Source: Candidatus Phosphoribacter baldrii
Lineage (GTDB): Bacteria; Actinomycetota; Actinomycetes; Actinomycetales; Dermatophilaceae
Length of the DNA stretch: 64,000 nucleotides
Assembly (NCBI GenBank): GCA_016704565.1
Contig: JADIZV010000004.1
Coordinates: forward strand, 806,001-870,000
Direction: 5' to 3'
The notes below the pieces were generated by a model, which was given only the letters and a program-made list of their open reading frames with translations, did not search any database and was not told the DNA's origin. Both the position numbers and the translations under genes were made by a program. Within the stretch, counting starts at the first letter, position 1; each line of letters begins with the position of its first letter. Positions 8,327-16,085 of this stretch are shown in pieces.

Positions 8327-8863
8327 TCACTTCAGGTCGGTGACTTGGTCGGCCGCTGGCGCGGCGATGGTGACCGGTGCGCCCCAGTCACTGAACGTGA
8401 TGTCCGCGCTGCCCTCGGCTGTTTGGGTGGTGATTCGTTGTGGTCGGCCGGTAGCATCCTCGATCCACATGAGGGTCTGCACCCCTGGGGCGCCCGCGAC
8501 CCCCGAGAGTTGGTATTGACTGATCCCTCCCGAATTACCGACCAGAGTCACCGTGGCTCCGTCGTATGCCTTGGATGCCCGCCGCGGATCCGCATCATCC
8601 AAGGACTTCTTCAGTTGTTGGGCGATTGGGCTGCTGCCGTTGGAGTCGATGCGCAACCACGGCTTCCCCGCCTTCGCGGTCGGCATCTTGACGTACATGG
8701 TGCCGCTGACGAGGAGGACCTCCATCGTCTCGCCGGCCGCCCCCATGCTCATCTTGAGGTCCATCTGACCCGCTGAGTTGGTGAGGAACTCCGTCACCAT
8801 GGTCACCGGACCCGTCGCCGACGCCGCACCACTGGTTGTCTTGCGCGCTACACTCCGACCCAT
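8327..8863 (-). CDS. LppX/LprG-like lipoprotein domain, probably 5'-truncated
   Basis: The 178-aa frame has features of mycobacterial-type LppX/LprAFG lipoproteins that carry lipids or glycolipids: a YVKMPTAKAGKPWLRID strand and a conserved C-terminal beta region (VQTLMWIEDATGRPQRI). Family members normally begin with a signal peptide and a lipobox cysteine and have roughly 60-100 more residues at the N-terminus. Here an in-frame stop lies just upstream of the ATG at 8863 and no signal peptide is visible. The gene therefore appears to have lost its 5' part at the junction with the lower-G+C gene starting at 8862. Probably non-functional. Confidence 0.55.
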   Translation of the reverse strand: MGRSVARKTTSGAASATGPVTMVTEFLTNSAGQMDLKMSMGAAGETMEVLLVSGTMYVKMPTAKAGKPWLRIDSNGSSPIAQQLKKSLDDADPRRASKAYDGATVTLVGNSGGISQYQLSGVAGAPGVQTLMWIEDATGRPQRITTQTAEGSADITFSDWGAPVTIAAPAADQVTDLK

Positions 8864-10673
8864 GGGCCGTCAGGAGGGGGCAGTTGTCGTCAACCGGGCT
8901 TTAGCCATCCTCGGAGTCGCCTGCATCGGAGTTGCCGCTCTGGGAGTTGTCGGTCGCGTCTGGTGGGCTGCGGCTCGCGGCTTCGATCTGACCGACGAAG
9001 GAATGTACGTCAACTGGCTGACTCACGCTTCCGACTGGCCGTGGGCTAGCACCCAGTTTGCGTTTGTCTTCGGCCCGCTGTGGTCGGCAGCCGGGCAAGA
9101 TCTCGTGTTGACTCGCAGGCTCACGGTGTTGCTCCTCTGTGCATTCGTGGCCGCTTTTCTGACCGTGACCACAAGACGAGCCCTCCGATTGCCGAGGTCA
9201 AACGCTCTTATGTGGGGGCTGCTTCTATCCCCCGTCGGATGCCTCGGAGTCGGATCCCCGACGTTGTTTGCCATTCCCAACTACAATCTTCTGGGCTTAC
9301 TTGGAATTCTTGTGGCCGCCACATCGCTCATTCTCCTGCTCATGCCGTGGGAGAATGACGATGAACTCGCGCCATGGGTCCTGCTCGGAGTTGCTGAAAT
9401 GCTGTGCTTCGCCTCCCGGCCAACGGCCGGAGCGCTTCTCTTGGTTGTTTGTCTGGTCGCGATCCCCGTGGCAGGACGCTGGTCCTATCGGGGAGCGTGC
9501 ATGGCCCTGCTATCCGTCTTGGTGTGTTTTCTGGGGCTGGCCCAGGCTGTGGACGGCCACCCGGTGAGGTTCCTGGCGCGGGTGATCGAGGGTCTCAACT
9601 TATATCAGTTGCAGACCCGACGAACTCTTTTCGACGCTATCGCCAGCACGTGGACCACTGGGACATCGTGGTATGAGGGCGACCAGCGTGTCGCTCTCAG
9701 CTTGGGCGGCGCACTGCTCATTTCCCTACTGGCGGCGAGAAGGTCAACTTCAGGCTCACGCCCAGAGCTGGTGACAAGAGTTCTGGCAGTGGTTGTAACT
9801 GGCCTATCCGCTATGGCTGCGCTTGTCGCTCTGCTGACCTTTACTTCTGTGCTTAGTTCCGCTTTGAGCCGAATGGTAACACTAGCGTTAGTATTGACAG
9901 GAGTTGCTTGCTTGATGTGGCTTAGCCGCTTGAGGCTTCCGCATGGACGTAACGTCATAGTAGCTGCGGCCACGGTGGGAACGCTCCCGTTTGTTTATGC
10001 GTTTTCTACGTACAATAGCACAATCGCCCTCATGGGTACAGCCTCGGTGTGTTGGCTCGGGACGTCCATAGTGTTGCTGGGGCCTTCGTCCACTTCTCTT
10101 GACGTACTGCTCCCGGTTAGCGGCGTCTGGCTGCTCACCACTGCCATATGCCTTACGGCCTCAATGGAGTCGCCACCAAGACAAGCGGATTTGCGCGACG
10201 CGACCGCATCTGTGCGGCTCGCCAGTCGTGGGACGGTTCTTCTGGCGCCCGAACTGGCCAGCTACCTTAGCGCTCTCGAAGCAGGGATGAACGCCGAGGG
10301 GTTTCTGCCAGGAACGCCGATCCTCGACCTAACCGGGGAGTCGCCGGGGGTCGTTTATCACGTACGGGGGCAAGCGACGGCGGACCCCTGGGTGATCGGT
10401 GGTTATGTCGGATCACGTGACCGTTTAGAGCGCCAACTGAGACTTCACACAGATTGTCTGACCCTCGGTCAGTCCTGGCTTATCGTCTCACCCGACGGGA
10501 AACGTCGAATTGATGTCGAGATTCTGTCCATCTTCGGCCTTGACTTTCCAGGTGGCTATCGTCAAATTGTCGAACGAAAGGCCCCCGAGACGTCCGGGGG
10601 GTATCGGGCACAGATATGGGCGCCGATCGCGCCGTCTGTCCAAGCGGCTGCTTGTTCCGCCCAGAGGAAATAG
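8862..10673 (+). CDS. Large polytopic membrane protein, possible GT-C-type glycosyltransferase
   Basis: The 603-aa protein has many hydrophobic segments from residue ~13 through ~430, then a soluble C-terminal part. An acidic motif (GFDLTDEGMYVNWL) follows the first membrane helix, where GT-C enzymes such as ArnT/GT39 keep catalytic acids in the first outer loop. This suggests use of a lipid-linked sugar donor, but no close family is recognised. The start is uncertain: ATG 8862 lacks a good ribosome site, and AGGAGGGGG lies just inside the frame. Its G+C content is visibly lower than flanking genes, it lacks the GGCATAC motif, and it abuts a truncated lipoprotein gene on one side and IS remnants on the other. 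All this suggests acquisition by transfer. Confidence 0.6.
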   Translation: MGRQEGAVVVNRALAILGVACIGVAALGVVGRVWWAAARGFDLTDEGMYVNWLTHASDWPWASTQFAFVFGPLWSAAGQDLVLTRRLTVLLLCAFVAAFLTVTTRRALRLPRSNALMWGLLLSPVGCLGVGSPTLFAIPNYNLLGLLGILVAATSLILLLMPWENDDELAPWVLLGVAEMLCFASRPTAGALLLVVCLVAIPVAGRWSYRGACMALLSVLVCFLGLAQAVDGHPVRFLARVIEGLNLYQLQTRRTLFDAIASTWTTGTSWYEGDQRVALSLGGALLISLLAARRSTSGSRPELVTRVLAVVVTGLSAMAALVALLTFTSVLSSALSRMVTLALVLTGVACLMWLSRLRLPHGRNVIVAAATVGTLPFVYAFSTYNSTIALMGTASVCWLGTSIVLLGPSSTSLDVLLPVSGVWLLTTAICLTASMESPPRQADLRDATASVRLASRGTVLLAPELASYLSALEAGMNAEGFLPGTPILDLTGESPGVVYHVRGQATADPWVIGGYVGSRDRLERQLRLHTDCLTLGQSWLIVSPDGKRRIDVEILSIFGLDFPGGYRQIVERKAPETSGGYRAQIWAPIAPSVQAAACSAQRK

Positions 10674-10770
10674 CATTTGGGTCCTCCCAGGGTCTGGATG
10701 ATAGAGGCTGTGGAGACTAGTGGAGCGTGTAGTTAGTTGATTTACGTTTGGTGGGCTGGGACGATGGGGT

Positions 10771-10962
10771 ATGGCGAATCGTCCTGCCCCGGCGTTGGTT
10801 CTTCGTGAGGGTGACCGGGAGGAACTCGGCCGGCTTGTCCGGTCTTCGACGGTCAGGGCGGGGTTGGCGCAGCGGGCCCGGATCGTGTTGCTTGCTGCGG
10901 ATGGCGAGCCCAATGTGGTGATCGCTGAGAAGGTCGGAGTCTCGCGTCCGACGGTGATGAGA
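10771..10962 (+). pseudogene. IS630-family transposase N-terminal fragment
   Basis: The first 64 codons encode an IS630-type helix-turn-helix (REELGRLVRSSTVRAGLAQR, ARIVLLAADGEPN, IAEKVGVSRPTVMRL). The frame is cut by the left end of the IS256 element at 10963. The catalytic part is absent to the right of the IS256 element, so this is a remnant. Confidence 0.75.
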
Positions 10963-12371
10963 CTGTCCGGCTTTCGGTGTAACTGGCTCGACACGCCGAA
11001 CGGGTGTTCGGTGAGGAAGGTTGGTCACCGTGACCGAGATCCTGGCGGGTATGAGCCCGTTGGAACAGGCAGCACGCAAGACAAAGACGCCCGAGCAGGC
11101 TGAGCGGGCCGCGATCCGAGAGCTGGTGAAAGCCGCCCGGGCTCGTGGGGATGAGCTGACCGGCCCCGACGGGCTGCTGAAGTCGATCACCAAACAGGTC
11201 ATCGAGACGGCCCTGGCCGAGGAGATGTCCGAGCACCTCGGGTATGACAAGCACGCCGTGGAAGGCCGTAACCACGGCAACTCCCGCAACGGCACCCGGA
11301 CCAAGACGGTGTTGACCGACAACGCCGGCAAGGTCGAGGTCGAGGTCCCCCGCGACCGTGACGGTACGTTCGAGCCGGTCATCGTCAAGAAGCGGCAACG
11401 ACGGTTGACTGACGTGGACGCTGTCGTGATCTCGCTGTACTCCCGCGGTCTGACCACCGGAGAGATCGCAGCTCACTTCGCCGAGGTGTACGGGGCGTCG
11501 GTCAGCAAGGACACGATCAGCCGGATCACCGACAAGGTCATCGAGGACATGACGACCTGGTCCAGCAGACCACTGCAGCACGTGTACGCCGCGTTCTTCA
11601 TCGATGCCATCTACGTGAAGGTCCGTGATGGGCAGGTCGGCAACCAGCCGTTCTACGCGGCGATCGGGGTCGACCTGGCCGGTCACCGCGACGTGCTCGG
11701 GTTGTGGGCCGGCACCAGCGGCGCCGGGGAGTCGGCGAAGTTCTGGCTCGCGGCGCTCACCGACCTACGCAACCGCGGCGTCCGGGACGTGTTCTTCCTC
11801 GTCTGCGACGGGTTGAAGGGGCTGCCCGATTCGGTCGCCACGGTGTTCCCCGCGACGATCGTGCAGACGTGTGTGATCCACCTGATCCGCGGCACGTTCC
11901 GGTACGCCTCGAAACGGTACTGGGAACCGTTGGGCAAGGACATGCGCGCGATCTACACCGCGCCCACCGCCGACGCAGCCTGGAACGCGTTCCTGGAGTT
12001 TGAGGAGAAGTGGGGCAAGCCCTACCCGGCCATCCCCAAACTCTGGCGCAACGCGTGGGAGCAGTTCATCCCGTTCCTGGACTACGACGTGGAGATCCGC
12101 CGCGTCCTGTGCTCCACGAACGCGATCGAGAGCCTGAACGCCAGGTTCCGGCGCGCCATGAACGCCAAGGGCCACTTCCCGACCGAGCAGGCCGCCAGCA
12201 AGACGCTCTACCTGGTCGTGCGGTCCCTGGACCCCAAGGGCCTCGGGCAGGCACGATGGGTCACTCGGTGGAAGCCAGCCTTGAACGCCTTCGCCATCAC
12301 CTTCGCCGACCGCATGCCAGCAGCACAGAACCTGTAAGAACCCAATGCCAGTTACACCGAGAAACGGACAG
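10963..12371 (+). mobile_element. IS256-family insertion sequence, complete
   Basis: The ~1.41-kb element has 24-bp imperfect terminal inverted repeats (CTGTCCG...CGGTGTAACTGG at 10963-10986, complement at 12348-12371; 21 of 24 match). It holds one intact transposase gene. The flanks differ (GTGATGAGA left, ACCCGCTCC right) with no 8-9-bp target duplication. The left flank is an IS630 fragment and the right flank a decayed capD-like gene. This points to a deletion or recombination through the element after insertion. Confidence 0.85.
11030..12337 (+). CDS. IS256 (mutator)-family transposase
   Basis: The 435-aa protein starts at the GTG at 11030 behind AGGAAGG; a TTG at 11021 is an alternative. 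DDE-type landmarks are FFIDAIYVKV (first Asp), VFFLVCDGLKG (second Asp), TCVIHLIR (the C/H motif of mutator transposases) and CSTNAIESLNARFRRAM (Glu). Length is normal and no frameshift is seen, so it is probably active. Confidence 0.93.
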   Translation: MTEILAGMSPLEQAARKTKTPEQAERAAIRELVKAARARGDELTGPDGLLKSITKQVIETALAEEMSEHLGYDKHAVEGRNHGNSRNGTRTKTVLTDNAGKVEVEVPRDRDGTFEPVIVKKRQRRLTDVDAVVISLYSRGLTTGEIAAHFAEVYGASVSKDTISRITDKVIEDMTTWSSRPLQHVYAAFFIDAIYVKVRDGQVGNQPFYAAIGVDLAGHRDVLGLWAGTSGAGESAKFWLAALTDLRNRGVRDVFFLVCDGLKGLPDSVATVFPATIVQTCVIHLIRGTFRYASKRYWEPLGKDMRAIYTAPTADAAWNAFLEFEEKWGKPYPAIPKLWRNAWEQFIPFLDYDVEIRRVLCSTNAIESLNARFRRAMNAKGHFPTEQAASKTLYLVVRSLDPKGLGQARWVTRWKPALNAFAITFADRMPAAQNL

Positions 12372-12372
12372 A

Positions 12373-12646
12373 CCCGCTCCCGGGGATGGCGAAGTCATGG
12401 TCCTGGACATGGGTAACGAATCGTCGAGTGGCGCGGGCGCTCATCCGGATGTCCGGTCGACGCGAGATCGACAGCACCTACACCGCCCTACGGCCGGGCG
12501 AGAAGTTGACTGAGGACCTCGTCTCGCGCGCCGAGGATGCAACCCCGACGAAGAACTCTCTCGTCATTTGCGCGAAAGTGCTGCCGATGGATCCGTCCCA
12601 GTTGCCAGAGTCGGAGGTTCCCGACCATTCGACCGCCATGTCGTAG
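12373..12646 (+). pseudogene. Decayed 3' end of a capD/wbpM-like gene
   Basis: The fragment begins GDGEVMVLDMG, shifts frame, then continues ARALIRMSGRREIDSTY, LRPGEKLTEDLVSRAEDATP, TKNSLVI and DHSTAMS. Each block matches the C-terminus of the intact CapD-like protein encoded at 39150-40832 (GEVMVLDMGRPQKIVDVAKA, TGLRPGEKLTEDLVADAE, TPTKNPLV, DHSSALAW), at a lower identity than a recent duplicate would show. Only about the last 90 codons remain, adjoining the IS256 right end. An earlier capD-like gene therefore stood here and was mostly deleted. Confidence 0.8.
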
Positions 12647-12729
12647 ACCCGCGAGCATGCACTGACGTGAGACGCCGGCGAACCTGACGGGTCCAATGAG
12701 ACCGATTCGGTCGATTCACGTGTTCCGAA

Positions 12730-14766
12730 TTAGTGGGCACCGCACCCTGTGACCCGATACAGGCGCAGGTCGCCGTCCTGAAGGACCGGCGTCGTCGCCC
12801 AGAAGTCGGCGGGGACCTCCATCCCTGGGGCGATCTGCGGGGGCAACGAGGGGGTCGGCGGCACTGCTCCACCATTGATGATCCACTGCACCCCGTCCGC
12901 CTTCATCTCGGTACAAACCTCGGCGTGACTCATCGTCAGCAGCCGTTCTCGCAACACAACGCCGGCGTTAGTTCCGGGAACCCCGTTGAGCACATAGAAC
13001 ACGGTTCGCACACCTGTGTACGCGTACAGAAGTCCTGAGCCATCCCAAGGGTTGTTGAGGACGCGCTCGCCCGGAGGCACGACCTGCGCCACCCGTTGGT
13101 AGAACGCGATCTCTCGGGGGCTGACGAAGCCGACCACAGGATCGGTAGCGGCCTTGGCATAGAACGGGCGTAAGTAGCTGACCGCGCCGATGGCGCCGCT
13201 CGCACCCACCACGACCGCGAGCACGAACGACACCGACGGCCGGCGCCCCCGATCGCCTCCCCAGACGCCACGCCGAATGCCTCCCGGAGCGTCTGCCCAC
13301 CTGCCCCAACGACCACGGGCCACGGAACTGGCCCATTCCCACGCGAGCAGGGCGAGGGGCACGGCAACGGCAGGGGGCACGATGATGGTGCGATGGCGGT
13401 CGTTGTACCAGAACCTGGCGATGGCGTTGAAGGGCGGCACGTAGTTCGTTGTCGCCGTGGCGATGTCTAGCCCCACCGCCGACAGGTGGAGCACCACCAG
13501 CCAGCGGAGTGAGCGTTCGCGCCACGCGAGGACGATTCCGGCCACAACCAGCGTGGCGACAAGCAGCCGTGGCATCGACTGCTCGGGGCCACCGATGAGG
13601 TATTGCACGATCTCGGAGACCCTGCCCTGCAGGATCGGCCAGGCGCGCGCGACGAGCTCACCGTTGCCTCGTCCCACCAGCAGGGCGGCCGCGGCGAGCA
13701 GGACGACCGGCATACCGGCCAGGGCGGCCGGGCCCGCGGCGCTGCCGCGCCGGTCCGCGCGCCAGCGCCGCACGGCGCTCCCCCCAAAGACCCACACCCA
13801 GGGCGCCACCAGCACCGTTGACGTGACCACCGCCACCCGCGGATGTAGCACACCCACGAGGGCGAGCGAAGCAACGAAGAGAAGCCCGGCGAGTCGACGA
13901 TCCCGTGGCGCCCGCGTGACACCGAGCAGGCCACCGAAGGTCACCACCACCAGTGGAACCGCCGCCCCCGCCAACGAGGTCGCCCACAGCACCCCCCACC
14001 CGAGGGGCGCCCACGGCATACCATGCATGCCCCAGGCGATCGTGACGGCAGCGAGGAGGACGCCTCGGCCACCACCCCAGAGATAGCGGGAGGCGAGCGC
14101 GACGGTCGCAGGCCAGAGTCCGCCCGCCAGCAGGGCGGCCGAGATGTTTGTAGCGGTCACCGCGTCGGAACCGGTTGCCTGCATGGCGAGCACCGCTAGC
14201 CCATGGAAGGTGCTCGGATAGTAGTTGATGACCGGATAGGCATAGGCGAACGCGGACAGCTGGGTGGGGGCGATGACCTGACTCTCGGACGCCGCACGGA
14301 CCGCGTTGGCGTCGAAGAACGCGTCCCACGTCTGCGAGGCGACCTGCAAGTCACCGCCGGTCGAGAGCCACATGACCATGTATGCCGTGGCTATCGACGC
14401 CGCGAGCGCCGCGGCTACCGGCCAGCAATTCCCCCCTGAGTCCTCCACGCGGGCCCCCGCGTCCCTAGATAGTCCCCAGTGACCCGAGTGGAGCCGACGA
14501 GCTAGGCCGACGAGCGCTCCCGACAGCCAGGCGACGGTCACCAGGGTTGCCCAACTGAAGGGCAACCGGACGACCTCCTGCATCAAGCCGAACGCGGTCA
14601 CGGCCAGCGCAGTAACAGGCAATCCAGCTGCAGGGACGACCACTCCGCGGAAACCGGACAGCCATACGGCGACGGCGCCGACGCACGTGAGGGCGACCCA
14701 CACAGCAAGAGGGCCGAGAACAACCCAGGAGCCGGTCAGTGCGGCCCTCCTTCCTGTCGCAGTCAC
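12730..14766 (-). CDS. Large integral membrane protein, DUF6541-like
   Basis: The ~678-aa protein has more than ten hydrophobic segments along most of its length, and its C-terminal ~170 aa are outside the membrane (FYQRVAQVVPPGERVLNNP...GVRTVFYVLNGVPGTN). It resembles the actinobacterial DUF6541 family of large membrane proteins found in surface-polysaccharide loci; the role may be glycosyl transfer from lipid-linked donors. Start is ambiguous: GTG 14766 begins the frame, but a good AGGAGG lies inside it, in front of a CTG. It is divergent from wecB with a 127-bp gap. Confidence 0.7.
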   Translation of the reverse strand: MTATGRRAALTGSWVVLGPLAVWVALTCVGAVAVWLSGFRGVVVPAAGLPVTALAVTAFGLMQEVVRLPFSWATLVTVAWLSGALVGLARRLHSGHWGLSRDAGARVEDSGGNCWPVAAALAASIATAYMVMWLSTGGDLQVASQTWDAFFDANAVRAASESQVIAPTQLSAFAYAYPVINYYPSTFHGLAVLAMQATGSDAVTATNISAALLAGGLWPATVALASRYLWGGGRGVLLAAVTIAWGMHGMPWAPLGWGVLWATSLAGAAVPLVVVTFGGLLGVTRAPRDRRLAGLLFVASLALVGVLHPRVAVVTSTVLVAPWVWVFGGSAVRRWRADRRGSAAGPAALAGMPVVLLAAAALLVGRGNGELVARAWPILQGRVSEIVQYLIGGPEQSMPRLLVATLVVAGIVLAWRERSLRWLVVLHLSAVGLDIATATTNYVPPFNAIARFWYNDRHRTIIVPPAVAVPLALLAWEWASSVARGRWGRWADAPGGIRRGVWGGDRGRRPSVSFVLAVVVGASGAIGAVSYLRPFYAKAATDPVVGFVSPREIAFYQRVAQVVPPGERVLNNPWDGSGLLYAYTGVRTVFYVLNGVPGTNAGVVLRERLLTMSHAEVCTEMKADGVQWIINGGAVPPTPSLPPQIAPGMEVPADFWATTPVLQDGDLRLYRVTGCGAH

Positions 14767-14893
14767 CCGCGGTGAGCGGACGCGACTCTACCCGCTCAAC
14801 CCACGCGGGAAGCCCGCTCGCAATCGGGTAGCATCATTGGTCTGCCCGCCGGGGCTTGTTGGTCCAGCGGAGCGTCCCCTTAGGAGGCCCCGG

Positions 14894-15988
14894 ATGAAAG
14901 TCCTCAGCGTCGTTGGTGCCCGGCCGCAGTTCGTCAAGCTCGCCCCGGTCGCGAGTGCCTTGAACGCCCGTGGCGTCGAACACTACATCGTGCACACCGG
15001 CCAACACTACGAACCGGCGCTCTCCGACATCTTCTTCGAGGAGTTGGGCATCCCGCGCCCCGATGTCCACTTGGCGGTCGGCTCGGGGGGTCACGGTGAG
15101 CAGACCGGCGCGATGCTCGGGCGACTGGAGACGGTGATCCTTGGTCAGCGCCCCGACTGGGTGCTCATCTACGGTGACACCAACTCGACGCTCGCGGCTG
15201 CCGTTGCTGCCGTGAAGATCCACGCTCCGCTTGCGCACCTCGAGGCGGGGCTCAGATCTTTCAACCGACGGATGCCGGAGGAGCACAACCGCGTCCTCAG
15301 CGACCACGCGGCCGATCTTTGCCTGGCCCCGACCGAGGCGGCCATGACCCAACTCGCGCGCGAAGGACTGGCCGAGCGCAGCGTTCTCGTGGGCGACGTG
15401 ATGACCGATGTCCTGATGCGCGTTCGTGACCGGGTCGCCGGCTCCCCTCCACGGATCCCCGACGGCGTCACTGGTCCATTTCGGATCGCCACCATCCACC
15501 GGGCCGAGAACACCGATGACCCGGCCCGACTGCGCGAGATTGTACTCGCGCTGCAATCCCTCCCCGAGCCCACGGTGCTCTTCGTGCATCCCCGCCTTCG
15601 GGCTCGGGCTGCCGAACATGGTGTGACGCTGGCCGCCGGCTCGCTGCACGTCGTCGACCCGGTGGGCTATCCCGACCTGATAGGGACGGCGCTGCACAGC
15701 ATCGGCATCGTCACCGACTCGGGGGGGTTGCAGAAGGAAGCCTTCCTTCTCCGTGTCCCCTGCACGACGATCCGCACCGAAACGGAATGGACCGAGACCG
15801 TCGACCTCGGCTGGAACATTCTCGTCCCGGACCCGGCCCAGGGGCGCCTGTTGGCCGCGGTCTCCCGGCCGGCTCCCCCGGCGACCGATGACACACCCTA
15901 TGGCAGCGGAGACGCATCCGAACGCACGGTGGACGCCCTCCTCCGGCGGGTCACACCGCCGGCATGGCCGCATGAGGCCAGTGGTTGA
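14894..15988 (+). CDS. wecB: UDP-N-acetylglucosamine 2-epimerase (WecB/WbpI family)
   Basis: The 364-aa product starts MKVLSVVGARPQFVKLAPVA behind TAGGAGG. Family motifs include HTGQHYE, IYGDTNSTLAA, HLEAGLRSFNRRMPEEHNRV, ATIHRAENTD and TDSGGLQKEAF. The enzyme epimerises UDP-GlcNAc to UDP-ManNAc; the related WbpI epimerises UDP-2,3-diacetamido-2,3-dideoxy-glucuronic acid. The Wbp-like operon at 52.2-56.2 kb lacks its own epimerase, so this protein may provide the final WbpI step. Sequence alone does not separate the two activities. It precedes the polymerase/chain-length fusion by 97 bp and may share its transcript. Confidence 0.9.
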   Translation: MKVLSVVGARPQFVKLAPVASALNARGVEHYIVHTGQHYEPALSDIFFEELGIPRPDVHLAVGSGGHGEQTGAMLGRLETVILGQRPDWVLIYGDTNSTLAAAVAAVKIHAPLAHLEAGLRSFNRRMPEEHNRVLSDHAADLCLAPTEAAMTQLAREGLAERSVLVGDVMTDVLMRVRDRVAGSPPRIPDGVTGPFRIATIHRAENTDDPARLREIVLALQSLPEPTVLFVHPRLRARAAEHGVTLAAGSLHVVDPVGYPDLIGTALHSIGIVTDSGGLQKEAFLLRVPCTTIRTETEWTETVDLGWNILVPDPAQGRLLAAVSRPAPPATDDTPYGSGDASERTVDALLRRVTPPAWPHEASG

Positions 15989-16085
15989 TGGCGTACGGCC
16001 GCGACATGCGGCATCGGCGTGATGCTGGGTGGCGCTGGTAGCCTGAGCGAGCGGACAGCGGGACACGACGGGTGAGGAGAACGGG

